Counted from the first letter of the stretch, positions 8,405 to 20,350 are shown. The stretch is DNA of 64,000 bases from Aromatoleum anaerobium (GCF_012910705.2 NZ_WTVG02000033.1:62001-126000); one strand, 5' to 3'. Notes: generated by a model not told the origin, from the letters alone. A program made the numbers and translations.

Positions 8405-9626
8405 CACCTGCTCCGCTGATTTGTCCGCCGAACACGCGCAGCGCGAGCGGGTTGTAGCCGAGGTGGTAGCACAGCTCGGCCGGGGTATCGACGTTCCACA
8501 GGCCGAGATCGGCGAGTTTTCCGGCCTCCAGCGTGCCGAGGTCGTCGCCGCGACCGAGCGCCCGGGCCGCGTTGCGCGTGACGCCGGCGAGCGCCTCGGC
8601 GGGGGCGAGACGGAACAGCACGCAGGCCATGTTGAGCGCGAGCAGCAGCGAACTGAGCGGCGAGGTGCCGGGGTTGCAGTCGGTGGCGATGGCGATGGGC
8701 ACGCCGAGCGCGCGCAGTCGCGCGACCGGTGGAAGGTGCGTCTCGCGCAGGAAATAGAATGCCCCCGGCAGCAGCACGGCGACGCTGCCGGCCGCGGCGA
8801 GCGCCGCTGCACCGGCTTCGGAGAGATGTTCCAGATGATCGGCGCACAGCGCGCCGTGCCGGGCCGCCAGTGCCGCGCCGCCCGAATCCGAGAGCTGCTC
8901 GGCATGCAGCCTGACGGGAAGCCCGAGCGCCCGGGCCGCGCGGAACACCGCTTCGGTCTGCGCCGGGCTGAACGCGATGCGCTCGCAGAACGCGTCGACG
9001 GCATCGACGAGGCCTTCGCGATAGAGCGCCGGCAGCATCACGTCGCAGACTTCGGCGATGTAGGCGTCGGCGCGTCCGTCGTATTCGGGCGGCAGCGCGT
9101 GCGCGCCGAGGAAGGTCGTCGTCACGCGTACCGGCGCGGTCTCTCCCAGCGCGCGCGCCGCGCGCAGCATGCGCCGCTCGGCGGACAGTTCCAGCCCGTA
9201 CCCCGACTTGATCTCGACCGTCGTGACCCCCTCGGCCATCAGTCGCGCGAGACGCGGCCGGCTCGCGGCAACGAGCGCCGCCTCGTCAGCGGCCCGCGTC
9301 GCCGCGACCGTCGCGCGGATGCCGCCGCCGGCGCGCGCGATCTCCTCGTAACTCGCGCCCTGCAGACGCAGTTCGAACTCACGGGCGCGGTTGCCGGCAT
9401 GGACGAGATGCGTGTGGCAGTCGATCAGCCCCGGCAGCAGCCAGCCGCCGGCGCCATCGATCTCCTGTGCGGCGCGGGCCTCGCGCGGCAGGTCGCGTTC
9501 GGCGCCGAGCCAGACGATGCGCCCGGCCCGCACCGCGAGCGCGCCGTCACGCAGCGTGCCGTACGGTTCGCTGCCGGCGAACGTCGCGAGATGCACGCGG
9601 CGGAACAGCAGGTCCCAGGCGGCCAT
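8388..9626 (-). CDS. hutI: Imidazolonepropionase
   Basis: Third step of histidine degradation: opens 4-imidazolone-5-propanoate to N-formimidoyl-L-glutamate. It is a 412-residue amidohydrolase-fold enzyme with the metal-binding [13 protein letters not shown] motif (about residue 78), the histidines in [13 protein letters not shown] and [13 protein letters not shown], and the catalytic aspartate in [11 protein letters not shown]. The start [10 protein letters not shown] (9626) lies 4 bases from the hutU stop, consistent with tight operon spacing; the longer frame upstream overlaps hutU and has no family resemblance. Confidence 0.94.
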   Translation of the reverse strand: MAAWDLLFRRVHLATFAGSEPYGTLRDGALAVRAGRIVWLGAERDLPREARAAQEIDGAGGWLLPGLIDCHTHLVHAGNRAREFELRLQGASYEEIARAGGGIRATVAATRAADEAALVAASRPRLARLMAEGVTTVEIKSGYGLELSAERRMLRAARALGETAPVRVTTTFLGAHALPPEYDGRADAYIAEVCDVMLPALYREGLVDAVDAFCERIAFSPAQTEAVFRAARALGLPVRLHAEQLSDSGGAALAARHGALCADHLEHLSEAGAAALAAAGSVAVLLPGAFYFLRETHLPPVARLRALGVPIAIATDCNPGTSPLSSLLLALNMACVLFRLAPAEALAGVTRNAARALGRGDDLGTLEAGKLADLGLWNVDTPAELCYHLGYNPLALRVFGGQISGAGDAAQG

Positions 9627-9630
9627 GTGA

Positions 9631-11319
<1,689 letters not shown>

Positions 11320-11340
11320 CGCGGCCTCCTTCGGGGCGCT

Positions 11341-12921
11341 TCAGAGGGATTCGTCATCCGGTGTCACGGAGCGGGACGCGTCGCCATCCGCCACGCGTTC
11401 GGAGTCGAAGGACAGGGGACAATGGCGAGCGAAGGCGCCGGCCGACACCTCGTCCTTGATCGATGCGATGTCCGGCGCGAAATAGCGGTCGATGTCGTAA
11501 TGCGGCACGCGGCGGCGGATCAGCGCGAGCACGGCCTGCAGGCGCGGCGAGGTACGGTGCGGTGCGCGCAGCTCGACGCCCTGCGCCGCGGCGAGCAGCT
11601 CGATCGCGAGGATCGTCGCGGTGTTGTCGGCGAGCTCGCCGAGCTTGCGTGCGGCGAACGTCGACATCGAAACGTGATCCTCCTGGTTCGCCGACGTCGG
11701 CAACGAATCGACGCTCGCCGGATGCGCGAGAAGCTTGTTCTCGGAGGCGAGCGCGGCCGCCGTGACGTGCGCGATCATGAAACCGGAATTGACGCCGCCT
11801 TCGGTGACGAGGAAAGGCGGCAGGCCCGACAGCGTGGCGTCGATCAGCAGCGCGATGCGCCGCTCGGCCAGCGCGCCGATTTCGGCCGCGGCCAGCGCGA
11901 GCGCGTCCGCGGCGAAAGCGACCGGTTCGCCATGGAAATTCCCGCCCGACAGCACTTCGCCGCTGTCGGGAAAAACCAGCGGGTTGTCGGACACGGCGTT
12001 CGCTTCGATCAGCAGCACGCCCGCGGCGTGGCGCATCTGGTCGAGGCAGGCCCCCATGACCTGCGGCTGGCAGCGCAGGCTGTACGGGTCCTGCACCTTG
12101 CCGCAGTCGCGATGCGCAAGGTTGATGCCGCTGCCCTCGAGCAGCTGCCGGTAGGTGGCGGCAGCGTCGATCTGCCCCGGCTGGCCGCGCAACGCGTGGA
12201 TCCGGGCATCGAACGGCTTGAACGAGCCGGCCGCGGCGTCGACCGACAGCGCTCCGGCGACGAGCGCGGTGCGAAACACGGTCTCGATCGCGAACAGATT
12301 GACGAGCGCCAGCGCAGTCGACACCTGGGTGCCGTTGAGCAGCGCAAGGCCTTCTTTCGCCGCGAGCGTCATCGGCGCGAGTCCCGCGATCGCCAGAGCC
12401 TCGGTTGCGGATACGCGTCGGCCTCCGACGTCGGCTTCGCCGATCCCCAGCAGCAGCGCCGAAAGGTGTGCGAGCGGTGCCAGGTCGCCGCTCGCGCCGA
12501 CCGAGCCTTTGGACGGCACGCGGGGCACGACGCCGGCGTTGAAGAGTCCGAGCAGCGCATTGATGAGTTCCATGCGCACACCGGAGTGTCCGCGTGCAAG
12601 GCTCGCGATCTTCAGCGCCAGCACGAGGCGCACCGTCGGCACCGAAAGCGGTTCGCCGACGCCCACCGCGTGCGACAGCACGAGGTTTTTCTGCAGCAGT
12701 TCGAGCTGGTCGTCGGGGATGTGCGTCTGCGCGAGGCGGCCGAAACCCGTGTTGATGCCGTAGGCCGGCTCGCCGCTGCGCGCGATCGCCTCGACCGTCG
12801 CGGCGCCACGCGCGATCCCCGGAAAGCAGGCCGGTTCGAGCTCGAGCCGGCTGTCGCTGAACGCGATCGTGCGCAGTTCGGCGAGCGTCAATCGGCCTGG
12901 ATGAAGGCAAACGGCAGTCAT
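11341..12921 (-). CDS. hutH: Histidine ammonia-lyase
   Basis: First enzyme of histidine degradation, converting L-histidine to urocanate and ammonia. The Ala-Ser-Gly triad that cyclises into the MIO cofactor is in [14 protein letters not shown] (about residue 145). Other family segments are [23 protein letters not shown], and [11 protein letters not shown]. The product is 526 residues, slightly longer than typical because of a C-terminal extension rich in Ser and Asp. It is the promoter-proximal gene of hutHUIG; no hutC repressor or hutF gene is visible nearby, and no clear operator was found in the 219-base region shared with the divergent diguanylate cyclase gene. Confidence 0.97.
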   Translation of the reverse strand: MTAVCLHPGRLTLAELRTIAFSDSRLELEPACFPGIARGAATVEAIARSGEPAYGINTGFGRLAQTHIPDDQLELLQKNLVLSHAVGVGEPLSVPTVRLVLALKIASLARGHSGVRMELINALLGLFNAGVVPRVPSKGSVGASGDLAPLAHLSALLLGIGEADVGGRRVSATEALAIAGLAPMTLAAKEGLALLNGTQVSTALALVNLFAIETVFRTALVAGALSVDAAAGSFKPFDARIHALRGQPGQIDAAATYRQLLEGSGINLAHRDCGKVQDPYSLRCQPQVMGACLDQMRHAAGVLLIEANAVSDNPLVFPDSGEVLSGGNFHGEPVAFAADALALAAAEIGALAERRIALLIDATLSGLPPFLVTEGGVNSGFMIAHVTAAALASENKLLAHPASVDSLPTSANQEDHVSMSTFAARKLGELADNTATILAIELLAAAQGVELRAPHRTSPRLQAVLALIRRRVPHYDIDRYFAPDIASIKDEVSAGAFARHCPLSFDSERVADGDASRSVTPDDESL

Positions 12922-13140
12922 CGGGAGTTCTCCCTGCTGGCGCTTTGACCGCTCGTGCGCCGGAAAATTTGTTGCCCGGGAGGCGGCTGTGGTCAGACGG
13001 TACTCGTCGGACCGACATTATTCAACTTGCGTTATTCGGCCGGCTGGCCATGGGAGCGGGAAGGCGTTACCCTTGGGCCTCGCGGCATCTGCCGTGCAAG
13101 ACCAAAAACGAAAATCCGGCCAGCTCGGCGTCCATCGCCC

Positions 13141-14745
13141 ATGACGGCAGCGCGCACTCCGACCATCCGCTCCCGACTCGCCCTGCTCGTCACGGCGTGC
13201 ATCCTGCCGGCATCATTGATGACCGCGGCGCTGATCCATTACAACTATCAGCGCGAGAACGTTCAACTCGTGGGCGAGGTGATCGCGACTGCCCGCGCGC
13301 TGACGTCCGCCGTCGAGCGCGAACTGGCCACGACGGAGTCGGCGCTGACCGTCCTTGCGACCTCGCCCTACCTGGTTTCCGACGATCTCGCGGCTTTTCA
13401 CCGCCAGGCGATGCAGGTTCTGCAAACCCGGTCGGCCAATAACGTCGTGCTGGCCGATACGACCGGCCGGCAGCGGATCAACACGTTGCGGCCGTTCGGC
13501 GACCCCTTGCCTTTCGAAGGAGTGATGCCGCAGTTGAGGCACGTCCTGGAAACAGGGCGCCCATATATCTCCGGGCTTTTTGTCGGACCGGTTGCGCACC
13601 GGCCAGCGCTCAGCGTCTCGGTGCCGGTGCACCGCGGTGAGCGGATCGTCTACGTTCTGAGCATGGGTTTTTTTCCGGATCGCCTGTCCGGGATCCTGAC
13701 CGAGCAGCGCCTGCCCCCCGGCTGGACCGGCGAAATACTGGATGGCGAAGGCATTGTCGCTGCCCACACCGGCGAAATGGAGCAGTTCATCGGGCGGAAG
13801 GGGGCGCAGGCGTTGACGGAGAGGCTCGCCGAAGCCGCCGAGGGATCGGTCGAAATCCTTACCGGCGCGGGCCTTCCTGTCATATCCGTTTTCAGTCGAT
13901 CCGCCGTTTCCCGGTGGACGACGGTCATCAGCATTCCCCGGGAAGCGCTGACGAACCGGCTGCAGCAGTCGCTTGGCTGGCTGGTCCTCGGTACGGTGGT
14001 TCTGCTCGGCAGTAGCCTGCTTCTCGCCTGGAGGCTCGGCGGCCGGATTGCCGGCGCGTTCAGCGGATTGACCGGTCCCGCCGTGGCCCTGGGCTCCGGC
14101 CAGGCGATCGTCGTTCCCAGCTTCCGGCTACGCGAAGCCGACGAGGTCGGAGGAGCGCTGATCAAGGCCTCCGCGATGTTGCAGCAGACTCGGCACAAGG
14201 CACTCCACGACGAACTCACGGGGCTGGCGAACCGCGCGCTGCTCGACGAAATCCTCAACAATCAGCTGGCGCTGTCACAGCGATGCGACAGCGAGCTTGC
14301 TCTCCTTTACATCGATCTCGATGGCTTCAAGGCGGTAAACGACTGTCACGGCCATGGAATCGGCGATGAACTGCTGCGCGTCGTGGCGCGTCGTATCAAC
14401 GGGGCCATTCGGTGTTCCGACGTGGCCGCCCGGCTTGGCGGCGACGAGTTCGTCGTCGTGATGTTCGCGGCGGGAGCGGAGGGGGCGGCGGCGCTGGCCC
14501 GCAAATTGGTCGAAACGCTCTCCGAGCCGTACCACGTGGGCGAAATCCCGATCGGCATTTCTGCAAGTATCGGCATTGCAATATCGTCCGGCACGGAAAC
14601 CACGTGCGAGAGACTGCTGGAGCAGGCGGACGCGGCGATGTATCGCTCCAAGGCCAGGGGAAAGCGGTGCTACACGAGCGCGCCGGACGAGCAGGATTCC
14701 GGCCCGCCGGCCGGAAATGAAGATGGGGCTGCTTGCCGCGGCTGA
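13141..14745 (+). CDS. Membrane-anchored diguanylate cyclase (Cache-type sensor plus GGDEF)
   Basis: The 534-residue protein has an N-terminal membrane segment (about 15-35), a periplasmic region of about 240 residues resembling a double-Cache sensor, a second membrane segment (LVLGTVVLLGSSLLLAW, about 285), a HAMP-like linker and a C-terminal GGDEF domain (HDELTGLANRALL to the end). The active-site motif is intact (RLGGDEFVVV). Five residues before it the RxxD inhibitory site is present as RCSD, so the enzyme should make cyclic di-GMP and be subject to product inhibition. No EAL domain follows. The ATG at 13141 was preferred to an in-frame start at 12955 because the extra 62 residues are low quality and would precede the signal anchor. 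Confidence 0.87.
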   Translation: MTAARTPTIRSRLALLVTACILPASLMTAALIHYNYQRENVQLVGEVIATARALTSAVERELATTESALTVLATSPYLVSDDLAAFHRQAMQVLQTRSANNVVLADTTGRQRINTLRPFGDPLPFEGVMPQLRHVLETGRPYISGLFVGPVAHRPALSVSVPVHRGERIVYVLSMGFFPDRLSGILTEQRLPPGWTGEILDGEGIVAAHTGEMEQFIGRKGAQALTERLAEAAEGSVEILTGAGLPVISVFSRSAVSRWTTVISIPREALTNRLQQSLGWLVLGTVVLLGSSLLLAWRLGGRIAGAFSGLTGPAVALGSGQAIVVPSFRLREADEVGGALIKASAMLQQTRHKALHDELTGLANRALLDEILNNQLALSQRCDSELALLYIDLDGFKAVNDCHGHGIGDELLRVVARRINGAIRCSDVAARLGGDEFVVVMFAAGAEGAAALARKLVETLSEPYHVGEIPIGISASIGIAISSGTETTCERLLEQADAAMYRSKARGKRCYTSAPDEQDSGPPAGNEDGAACRG

Positions 14746-14913
14746 ACGGTTCCGTGTAGCGACCCATCAGCAAGGGCTGAAATACTTTCCCGGGACCGCG
14801 CAGCCATCGCCCCGCCTGGCGGGCCCTCCGGTTGCTTTCGTGACACCTAAATCCGCGGCTGAAGATGCGATCATGAGAGCCGATCAATAAAACTTTCCGG
14901 AGCACAATCGAGC

Positions 14914-15813
14914 ATGAAGAAGCCGCACCACCTCCGCGCCCGCAATTTCCCGTCCGCCCAGGACGAAGTCGAGGCCGCCCAGCCTCATTCGCCGTACGAC
15001 GCGCCCGGCAGCTCTTTCCGCATGGCGTTCGCGGACAACGAATTCCTGCTGCGCGAGGAACTGCGCCCGGTGCGGCTGCAGCTCGAACTGCTGAAGGCGG
15101 AGCTGATCCAGCAGGAGCAGGGCGTCGAATCCACGGTGGTCGTGTTCGGCAGCGCGCGCTTCAAGTCGCCCGAAGTGGCGGCGGCGATGCTCGACGAGGC
15201 GCGCGCCGGCGACGATCCGGTCGCGATCCGGCGCGCCGAGCAGATGGTGAAGAACGCCCGTTACTATGCCGAAGCGCGCCGTTTTGCCGAGCTGGTCACG
15301 CAGGAACCCGACGTGCTCGGCGAGCCGGTCATCATCGCTACCGGGGGTGGCCCCGGCGTCATGGAGGCGGGCAATCGCGGCGCCCACGACGCCGGCGGGC
15401 GCAGCATGGGCATGAGCATTTTCCTGCCGTTCGAGGAAGCGCCAAACCCCTGGATCACGCCGGAGCTGTGTTTCCAGTTCCACTACTTCGCGATCCGCAA
15501 GATGCATTTCCTGATGCGCGCGGTCGCGGTCGTGAGCTTTCCCGGTGGTTTCGGCACCCTCGACGAATTGTTCGAAGTGCTGACCCTGACGCAGACGCGC
15601 AAGATCCGTCGCCGGCCGATCATCCTGATCGGCCGCGATTTCTGGGCGCGCCTGATCGACTTCGACGTGATGATCGAGCACGGCGTGATCAGTCCGGAGG
15701 ACGTCGAGCTTTTCCGCTACGTGGAGACTGCCGACGAAGCCTGGGACGCGATCAAGGCCGCTTACAACGAAGACAATCCTGCATTGGTCGCCCGGCAGCT
15801 GAGGGGGAGTTGA
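14914..15813 (+). CDS. LOG-family protein (putative nucleotide 5'-monophosphate phosphoribohydrolase)
   Basis: 299 residues with the lysine-decarboxylase-like signature of the LOG family: ATGGGPGVMEAGNRGA (about 150) and PGGFGTLDELFEVLTLTQT (about 210). Proteins with PGGxGTxxE cleave cytokinin-type or other purine nucleotide monophosphates; they are not lysine decarboxylases although often so labelled. The N-terminal 60 residues are an extension seen in the longer proteobacterial members. It stands alone, convergent with the TPM gene on the opposite strand. Confidence 0.85.
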   Translation: MKKPHHLRARNFPSAQDEVEAAQPHSPYDAPGSSFRMAFADNEFLLREELRPVRLQLELLKAELIQQEQGVESTVVVFGSARFKSPEVAAAMLDEARAGDDPVAIRRAEQMVKNARYYAEARRFAELVTQEPDVLGEPVIIATGGGPGVMEAGNRGAHDAGGRSMGMSIFLPFEEAPNPWITPELCFQFHYFAIRKMHFLMRAVAVVSFPGGFGTLDELFEVLTLTQTRKIRRRPIILIGRDFWARLIDFDVMIEHGVISPEDVELFRYVETADEAWDAIKAAYNEDNPALVARQLRGS

Positions 15814-15870
15814 ACCTCCCGGGTACCCGGCGCAGGCTGGATCAGCGGGTCGTCTATGCCGCCAGGACGA

Positions 15871-16416
15871 TCAGCGAAGCACCGGACGGTTGGGGAGCTG
15901 ATCCTCCCGCTGCGGCGGGGTTTCGCCAGGGGCGTGACTGGCGGGAAAGTGCCGCTCCAGCGCCGCCGTTACGGCGTCGATCGCCCGGGCGAGGCCCTCT
16001 TCGTAGCGCCCGGCACGAAACTCCGCGCTCATGCTGGCCAGCGTCTCTCGCCAGTAGGCGTCATCGATGTGCCGCGCGAGGCCGCGGTCGGTGACGATGT
16101 CGATGCGGTGCTCGGCCAGTTGCAGGTAGATCAGCACGCCGTTGTTCAGTTCGGTGTCCCACACGCGCAGCTTGCCGAATTCCGTCAGCGCGCGCTCGCG
16201 CACCACATGCTCGATTGGCACGCGGCGGCGCAGATGGCGCCACAGGTAACTCAGCGGCAGGCTCGCTTCGATGCACACGCAGATCTCGCCGGTGTGACGC
16301 CGTTCGCTGTCGTGCACGCGCGCCTCGAGGCGTTGCAGCGTGTCGTCCCCGACCGCATGGCGCACGTCGTCGGCATCGAGCCACAGGTGGCGGATCACGC
16401 GCATCACGATGTTCAT
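15871..16416 (-). CDS. TPM-domain protein (third gene of the lemA operon)
   Basis: 181 residues starting MNIVMRVIRHLWLDADDVR, with a TPM fold (EARVHDSERRHTGEICVCIEASLPLSYLW and VLIYLQLAEHRIDIVTDRGLA). No signal peptide is seen. It follows the broken ygcG-like gene by 28 bases and is in the same operon. The raw reading frame is continuous with the first part of that upstream gene, which makes an artificial 511-residue fusion; I regard MNIV at 16416 as the true start because the domain and family N-terminus begin there. TPM proteins are linked to membrane protein or photosystem quality control in other organisms; the role here is unknown. Confidence 0.8.
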   Translation of the reverse strand: MNIVMRVIRHLWLDADDVRHAVGDDTLQRLEARVHDSERRHTGEICVCIEASLPLSYLWRHLRRRVPIEHVVRERALTEFGKLRVWDTELNNGVLIYLQLAEHRIDIVTDRGLARHIDDAYWRETLASMSAEFRAGRYEEGLARAIDAVTAALERHFPASHAPGETPPQREDQLPNRPVLR

Positions 16417-16444
16417 CGATGACTCCCGGTCCGGTTGCGTAGGG

Positions 16445-17406
16445 CTACCATCGTCCCGAAGCGCCGCCGCCGCCGCCGAAACTGCCGCCGCCTCCGGAAC
16501 TGAATCCGCCCCGCCTCGGCCGCCCTCCCCAGATGATCGGGCCGCCAAAGCCGCCGCCTCCCGCCGCGGCCACCGCGGCCTCCTCCGCCGATGCCCAGCA
16601 CGAGCACGAAGATGAACGCGACGACGCCGGCGATGATCGCCAGCAGCAGGCTGCCGAGCAGCAACTGCGCGAGCAGGCCGGCGACGCCACCGGTGGCGAG
16701 CGCCGAGCTTGCGCCCCAACATGCCGACGAGCACCGCGCCGACGATCGGTACGCCGACGAACAGGAACGCTCCGAGGTCTTCGAGCGACGGCGCATCGCT
16801 GCGCCCGCGCACGTCCGGCTCCGGTAGCGGCAGGTTTTCGCCGCGGATGCGCGCCATCAACGCGTCGATGCCGGCGTCGATGCCGGCGGCGAACTCACCC
16901 CTGCGGAAAGCCGGCGTGATGGCCCGGTCGATGATGTGGAAGGCGGCGAGATCCGGCACCGCGCCTTCGAGCGCGCGGGCGACTTCGATGCGCACCCGGC
17001 GGTCGTCTTTCGCGACCACCATCAGGATGCCGTCGCCGATGTCGCGCCGGCCGATCTTCCACTCGGCCGCGACGCGGTAGGCGTAGGCGGCGATGTCCTC
17101 GGGAGCGGTCGTCGCCACGATCAGCACGACGATCTGGGCCCCGCGTTCCGCCTCGAAGGCGGCGAGCTTCGCTTCGAGCGCCTGCCGTTCGCCCGCGTCA
17201 AGCGTGCCGGTCTGGTCGATGACGCGCGCAGTGAGGGCGGGAACCGGCTGCAGATCCTGGGCGGACGACGACGCCGGGCACAGCAGTGCCGCGAGCGCGA
17301 CGAATGCAACGAATGCGATCGAAGCGCTTGCCAGCCAGCGGCGGGCAGTGGCTGCGACGGCCCACAGACCGGCGGCGAAGGGGGCGGGACAGGGGTGGCA
17401 GCCCAT
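16445..17406 (-). pseudogene. TPM-domain membrane protein (YgcG-like), two apparent frameshifts
   Basis: Second gene of the lemA operon. The first frame supplies a signal peptide (FVALAALLCPASSSAQ), a TPM domain (VIDQTGTLDAGERQALEAKL ... IGDGILMVVAKDDRRVRIEV) and the start of the C-terminal region (FVGVPIVGAVLVGMLGRKLGA). Near 16705 the family-like sequence moves to another frame (ATGGVAGLLAQLLLGSL, then a membrane helix ending GIGGGG), and near 16573 it moves again to GGGGFGGPIIWGG and the Gly/Ser-rich tail that ends at 16445. Both sites are in G-rich runs, so sequencing error is as likely as real inactivation. Corrected, the protein would be about 320 residues: secreted TPM domain, membrane helix, glycine-rich tail. 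Confidence 0.75.
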
Positions 17407-17449
17407 CAGATCAGGTCGGGGCGATGATCGCGCCGGGGCGCGCCGTGAC

Positions 17450-18067
17450 TCAGCGCGCTCCCGAAGTGCCGAAATCGACGGTCGGCGGACGCGAAATCTC
17501 CTGTTCGTTCGCGACGGTAAAACCGGCTTTCGGCTCGTAGCTGAAGATCATCGCGGTCAGGTTCGTCGGAAAGCTGCGCGCGAGCACGTTGTATTCCTGG
17601 ACCGTCTTGATATAGCTGTTACGCGCGACGGTGATGCGGTTCTCGGTCCCTTCCAGCTGCACGCGCAAGTCCTGGAAAGCCTGGTTCGCCCGCAGGTTCG
17701 GATAGTTTTCGGCAACTGCCAGCAACCGCGACAGGGCGCCGCCGAGCTGGCTTTGCGCCTGCTGGAAGCGTTCCATCGCCTGCGGATCGTTCAGCATCTC
17801 GGGCGTGACCTGGATCGCCGTCGCCCGCGAGCGCGCTTCGATGACGCGGGTCAGGGTTTCCTGTTCGAAATTCGCTTCGCCCTTGACGGTGTTCACGAGG
17901 TTCGGGATGAGATCAGCGCGGCGCTGGTACTGGTTCAGCACCTCGGCCCAGGCTGCCTTGCTTTGCTCGTCGAGGCGCTGGAAATCGTTGTAGCCGCAGC
18001 CGCCAAGGCCGAGCAGCGCGCACGCAGCGACGACCACGGAGAAGCGTCGGAAAAGTCTCTCGAACAT
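17450..18067 (-). CDS. lemA: LemA family lipoprotein
   Basis: 205 residues from MFERLFRRFS. The N-terminus has a lipoprotein signal with lipobox LGGC (LLGLGGCGYNDF), then the LemA helical domain (WAEVLNQYQRRADLIPNLVNTVKGEANFE..., ENYPNLRANQAFQDLRVQLEGTENRI, YNVLARSFPTNLTA). The start at 18067 has GGAGGG about 10 bases upstream; an ATG at 18076 is too close to that site. LemA followed by one or two TPM proteins is a common bacterial operon of unknown cell-envelope function, which supports the reading of the two downstream genes. Confidence 0.88.
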   Translation of the reverse strand: MFERLFRRFSVVVAACALLGLGGCGYNDFQRLDEQSKAAWAEVLNQYQRRADLIPNLVNTVKGEANFEQETLTRVIEARSRATAIQVTPEMLNDPQAMERFQQAQSQLGGALSRLLAVAENYPNLRANQAFQDLRVQLEGTENRITVARNSYIKTVQEYNVLARSFPTNLTAMIFSYEPKAGFTVANEQEISRPPTVDFGTSGAR

Positions 18068-18076
18068 GCGGTGCAT

Positions 18077-18406
18077 CCCTCCATCGATTGTTGCGGACGG
18101 GCAGCGGCCCGGTCGGGGTCCGGATGGCAAGCCTTCGGCCCGCCGCTCGGCCAGGCGCCATCATAAAGCCGCCTGCAGGATAGGTGTCCGGAATATTCGC
18201 CAGGCCTTCGGCCATGAACGATTCGCGCCGGCGATAGGGGGCGGCGCATCGGGCGCGGAATTCCCGCGCGGCGGCCCCGGGCTGCGTCCGCGCAGTGCCT
18301 GTCCCCATCCGGTCGCCCGAGCGCAATCGCGTGTGAGCGCCGGGAGAAAATGCCCACCTGGCGCTGACGCCGCGATTGAGGCAGCAGCGCCGGAGGGTCG
18401 AGGGTG
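18077..18406. other. Intergenic region between lemA and prfB
   Basis: About 330 bases between lemA and the prfB stop codon. Open frames here have no family resemblance and no good ribosome binding site. I see no clear promoter, terminator or RNA gene beyond short GC-rich inverted repeats. Confidence 0.5.
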
Positions 18407-19511
18407 TCAGACCCCCTGTTTCAGGCTCGCCGCGATGAAGTCGTCGAGGTCGCCGTCGAGCACGGCCTGGGTGTTGCCGACCTCAAAGTTCGTGCGCAGG
18501 TCCTTGATGCGCGACTGGTCGAGCACGTAGGAGCGGATCTGGTGGCCCCAGCCGATGTCGCTCTTCGAGTCTTCGAGCTTCTGCTGCTCGCTCTGGCGCT
18601 TGCGCAGCTCCAGTTCGTACAGCCGCGCCTTCAGCATCGACATCGCCTCGGCCTTGTTCTTGTGCTGCGAGCGATCGTTCTGGCACTGCACGACGACGCC
18701 GGTCGGCTCGTGCGTGATGCGCACCGCCGAGTCGGTCTTGTTGATGTGCTGGCCGCCCGCGCCGGAAGCGCGATAGGTGTCGATGCGCAGGTCGGCCGGG
18801 TTGATGTCGATCTGGATCGAATCATCGACTTCCGGATACACGAATACCGACGAGAAGCTGGTGTGGCGCCGCGCGTTGGAGTCGAACGGGCTCTTGCGCA
18901 CCAGGCGGTGGATGCCGGTTTCGGTGCGCAGGAAGCCGTACGCGTAGTCGCCGCTGACCTTGATCGTCGCGCCCTTGATGCCGGCGACTTCGCCTTCGGA
19001 TTCTTCCATCAGCTCGACGTTGAAGCCCTTGCGCTCGCAGTAGCGCAGGTACATGCGTTCGAGCATGCCGGCCCAGTCCTGCGCCTCGGTGCCGCCGGCA
19101 CCGGCCTGGATTTCGATGAAGCAGGGATTCGGGTCCATCGGATTGGAGAACATCCGGCGGAATTCGAGCGCATGCACTTTCGCCTGGAGCTCCCCCAGGT
19201 CGGCCTCGACCGCGGCGAGCGTGTCTTCGTCGTCCTCGGCTTCGGCAAGATCGAACAGGTCCTTCAGGTCCGAAGACAGGCGCTCGATATCGCGCAGGTT
19301 GTGCACCACGTCTTCGAGCTGGCGCTTTTCCTTGCCCAGTTCCTGGGCGCGGGCAGCGTTGTCCCAGGCGGCCGGATCCTCGAGCGCGCGGGTTACTTCT
19401 TCGAGCTTCGATGATTTCTCATCGTAGTCAAAGATACCTCCGAAGTTCACGACCCCGGGAACGGAGGTCGTCGAGTTGCTGGGCGATGGCGTTGAGGCGT
19501 TCGGCTTCCAT
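18407..19511 (-). CDS. prfB: Peptide chain release factor 2, with programmed +1 frameshift
   Basis: RF2 reads UAA and UGA stop codons. It is encoded as two overlapping frames: 27 codons from the ATG at 19511 ([13 protein letters not shown]...) to CTT at 19431-19433, an in-frame TGA at 19428-19430, then the main frame from 19429 to 18407. The joined protein is 367 residues, the normal RF2 length. The main frame carries the stop-codon recognition motif SPF ([11 protein letters not shown]) and the GGQ catalytic motif ([13 protein letters not shown]). The apparent long single frame starting at 19618 is an artefact of reading through in the wrong frame. RF2 regulates its own synthesis through this frameshift. 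Confidence 0.95.
19427..19442 (-). promoter_or_regulatory. RF2 +1 recoding site
   Basis: On the minus strand the sequence is C-GGAGG-TAT-CTT-TGA-C. It holds the classic elements: an internal Shine-Dalgarno (GGAGG at 19437-19441) three bases before the slippery CTT, then the TGA stop followed by C, a weak termination context. Low RF2 delays termination at TGA and lets the ribosome slip one base forward. Confidence 0.95.
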
Positions 19512-19681
19512 GGCGATGCTCCGGGAAATTCAGAAAACCGCGAAGTATACCCGCGATGACGAAGGGCCGCGCGGTGGAGGTTCCGCTGCGCGACGCGCTG
19601 CCGGCAGGTGTCCTGCACAAAAGAAATCGGCGGCCCGGATGGAGCCGCCGATTTGCGCGCGGGGGGAAGGACAGGCGATGC

Positions 19682-20350
19682 TCAGAAACGGTAGCCGACG
19701 CCGACCATGTACACCCACGGATCGATGTCGATATCGACCTTCACTTTGGCGCCGTTCAGGCGCGCGGTCGCTTCGCTGTCGATGTCGACGCGCCACACGG
19801 CGGCGTTCAGCATGATGCGGTCGGTCAACATGTAGTCGATGCCGGCCTGGACGGCGAGTCCCCACGAACTTTCGCGGTCCAGCTGCGAGAAGCCTTGGGC
19901 CTTGCGTGCATCCTTCAGCTCTTCGTCGAAGAAATACGTGTAGTTGATGCCGGCGCCGACATACGGCTGCCACTTCGACGACGGATCCATCGGGAAATAC
20001 TGCAGCGAGAGGGTCGGTGGAAGCTGCTTGATCGTGGCGAGCTTGCCATTGAGACCGCCAATGCCCTTCAGCGTGACGTCGTGTTCGAACGGCGTTGCGG
20101 CGAGCAGTTCGATGCCGACGTGGTCGGTGAGCATGTAGCCGAGCGTCAGGCCGAGCTGCGTGTCGTCGCTCACCTCGACATCCGACCCCGGAATCTTTCC
20201 GGCCGGCGTCGAGACGCTGGAATCGCCGATGTCCGGATCCACCATCGTTGCACCGGCACGCACCAGGATGTCCCCCTCTTTGTGCGCGAACGCAGCCGGA
20301 CTGGCGACAGCGAGGGCAAGCAGGGAGGAAATGAGCAGGGAAGGTTTCAT
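19682..20350 (-). CDS. ompW: OmpW family outer membrane protein
   Basis: 222 residues starting MKPSLLISSLLALAVASPAAFA, a clear Sec signal peptide. The mature part begins HKEGDILVRAGATMVDPDIGDSS, typical OmpW, and continues as alternating beta strands (LGLTLGYMLTDHVGIELLAATPFEHD, WQPYVGAGINYTYFF) to a C-terminal strand ending VGYRF with terminal Phe, the outer-membrane insertion signal. OmpW is a small eight-stranded barrel for hydrophobic compounds. The start was chosen at the signal peptide; a longer frame to 20425 has no support. Confidence 0.93.
   Translation of the reverse strand: MKPSLLISSLLALAVASPAAFAHKEGDILVRAGATMVDPDIGDSSVSTPAGKIPGSDVEVSDDTQLGLTLGYMLTDHVGIELLAATPFEHDVTLKGIGGLNGKLATIKQLPPTLSLQYFPMDPSSKWQPYVGAGINYTYFFDEELKDARKAQGFSQLDRESSWGLAVQAGIDYMLTDRIMLNAAVWRVDIDSEATARLNGAKVKVDIDIDPWVYMVGVGYRF

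Noticed and set aside
7316-9004. Single 562-residue frame joining hutG with sequence beyond it
   Set aside because: The upstream part is a shadow of hutI; the HutG domain begins after 8404.
15871-17406. 511-residue two-domain TPM protein
   Set aside because: The apparent fusion results from reading one frame through the frameshifted tail of the first gene; the middle segment is out of frame and Arg-rich.
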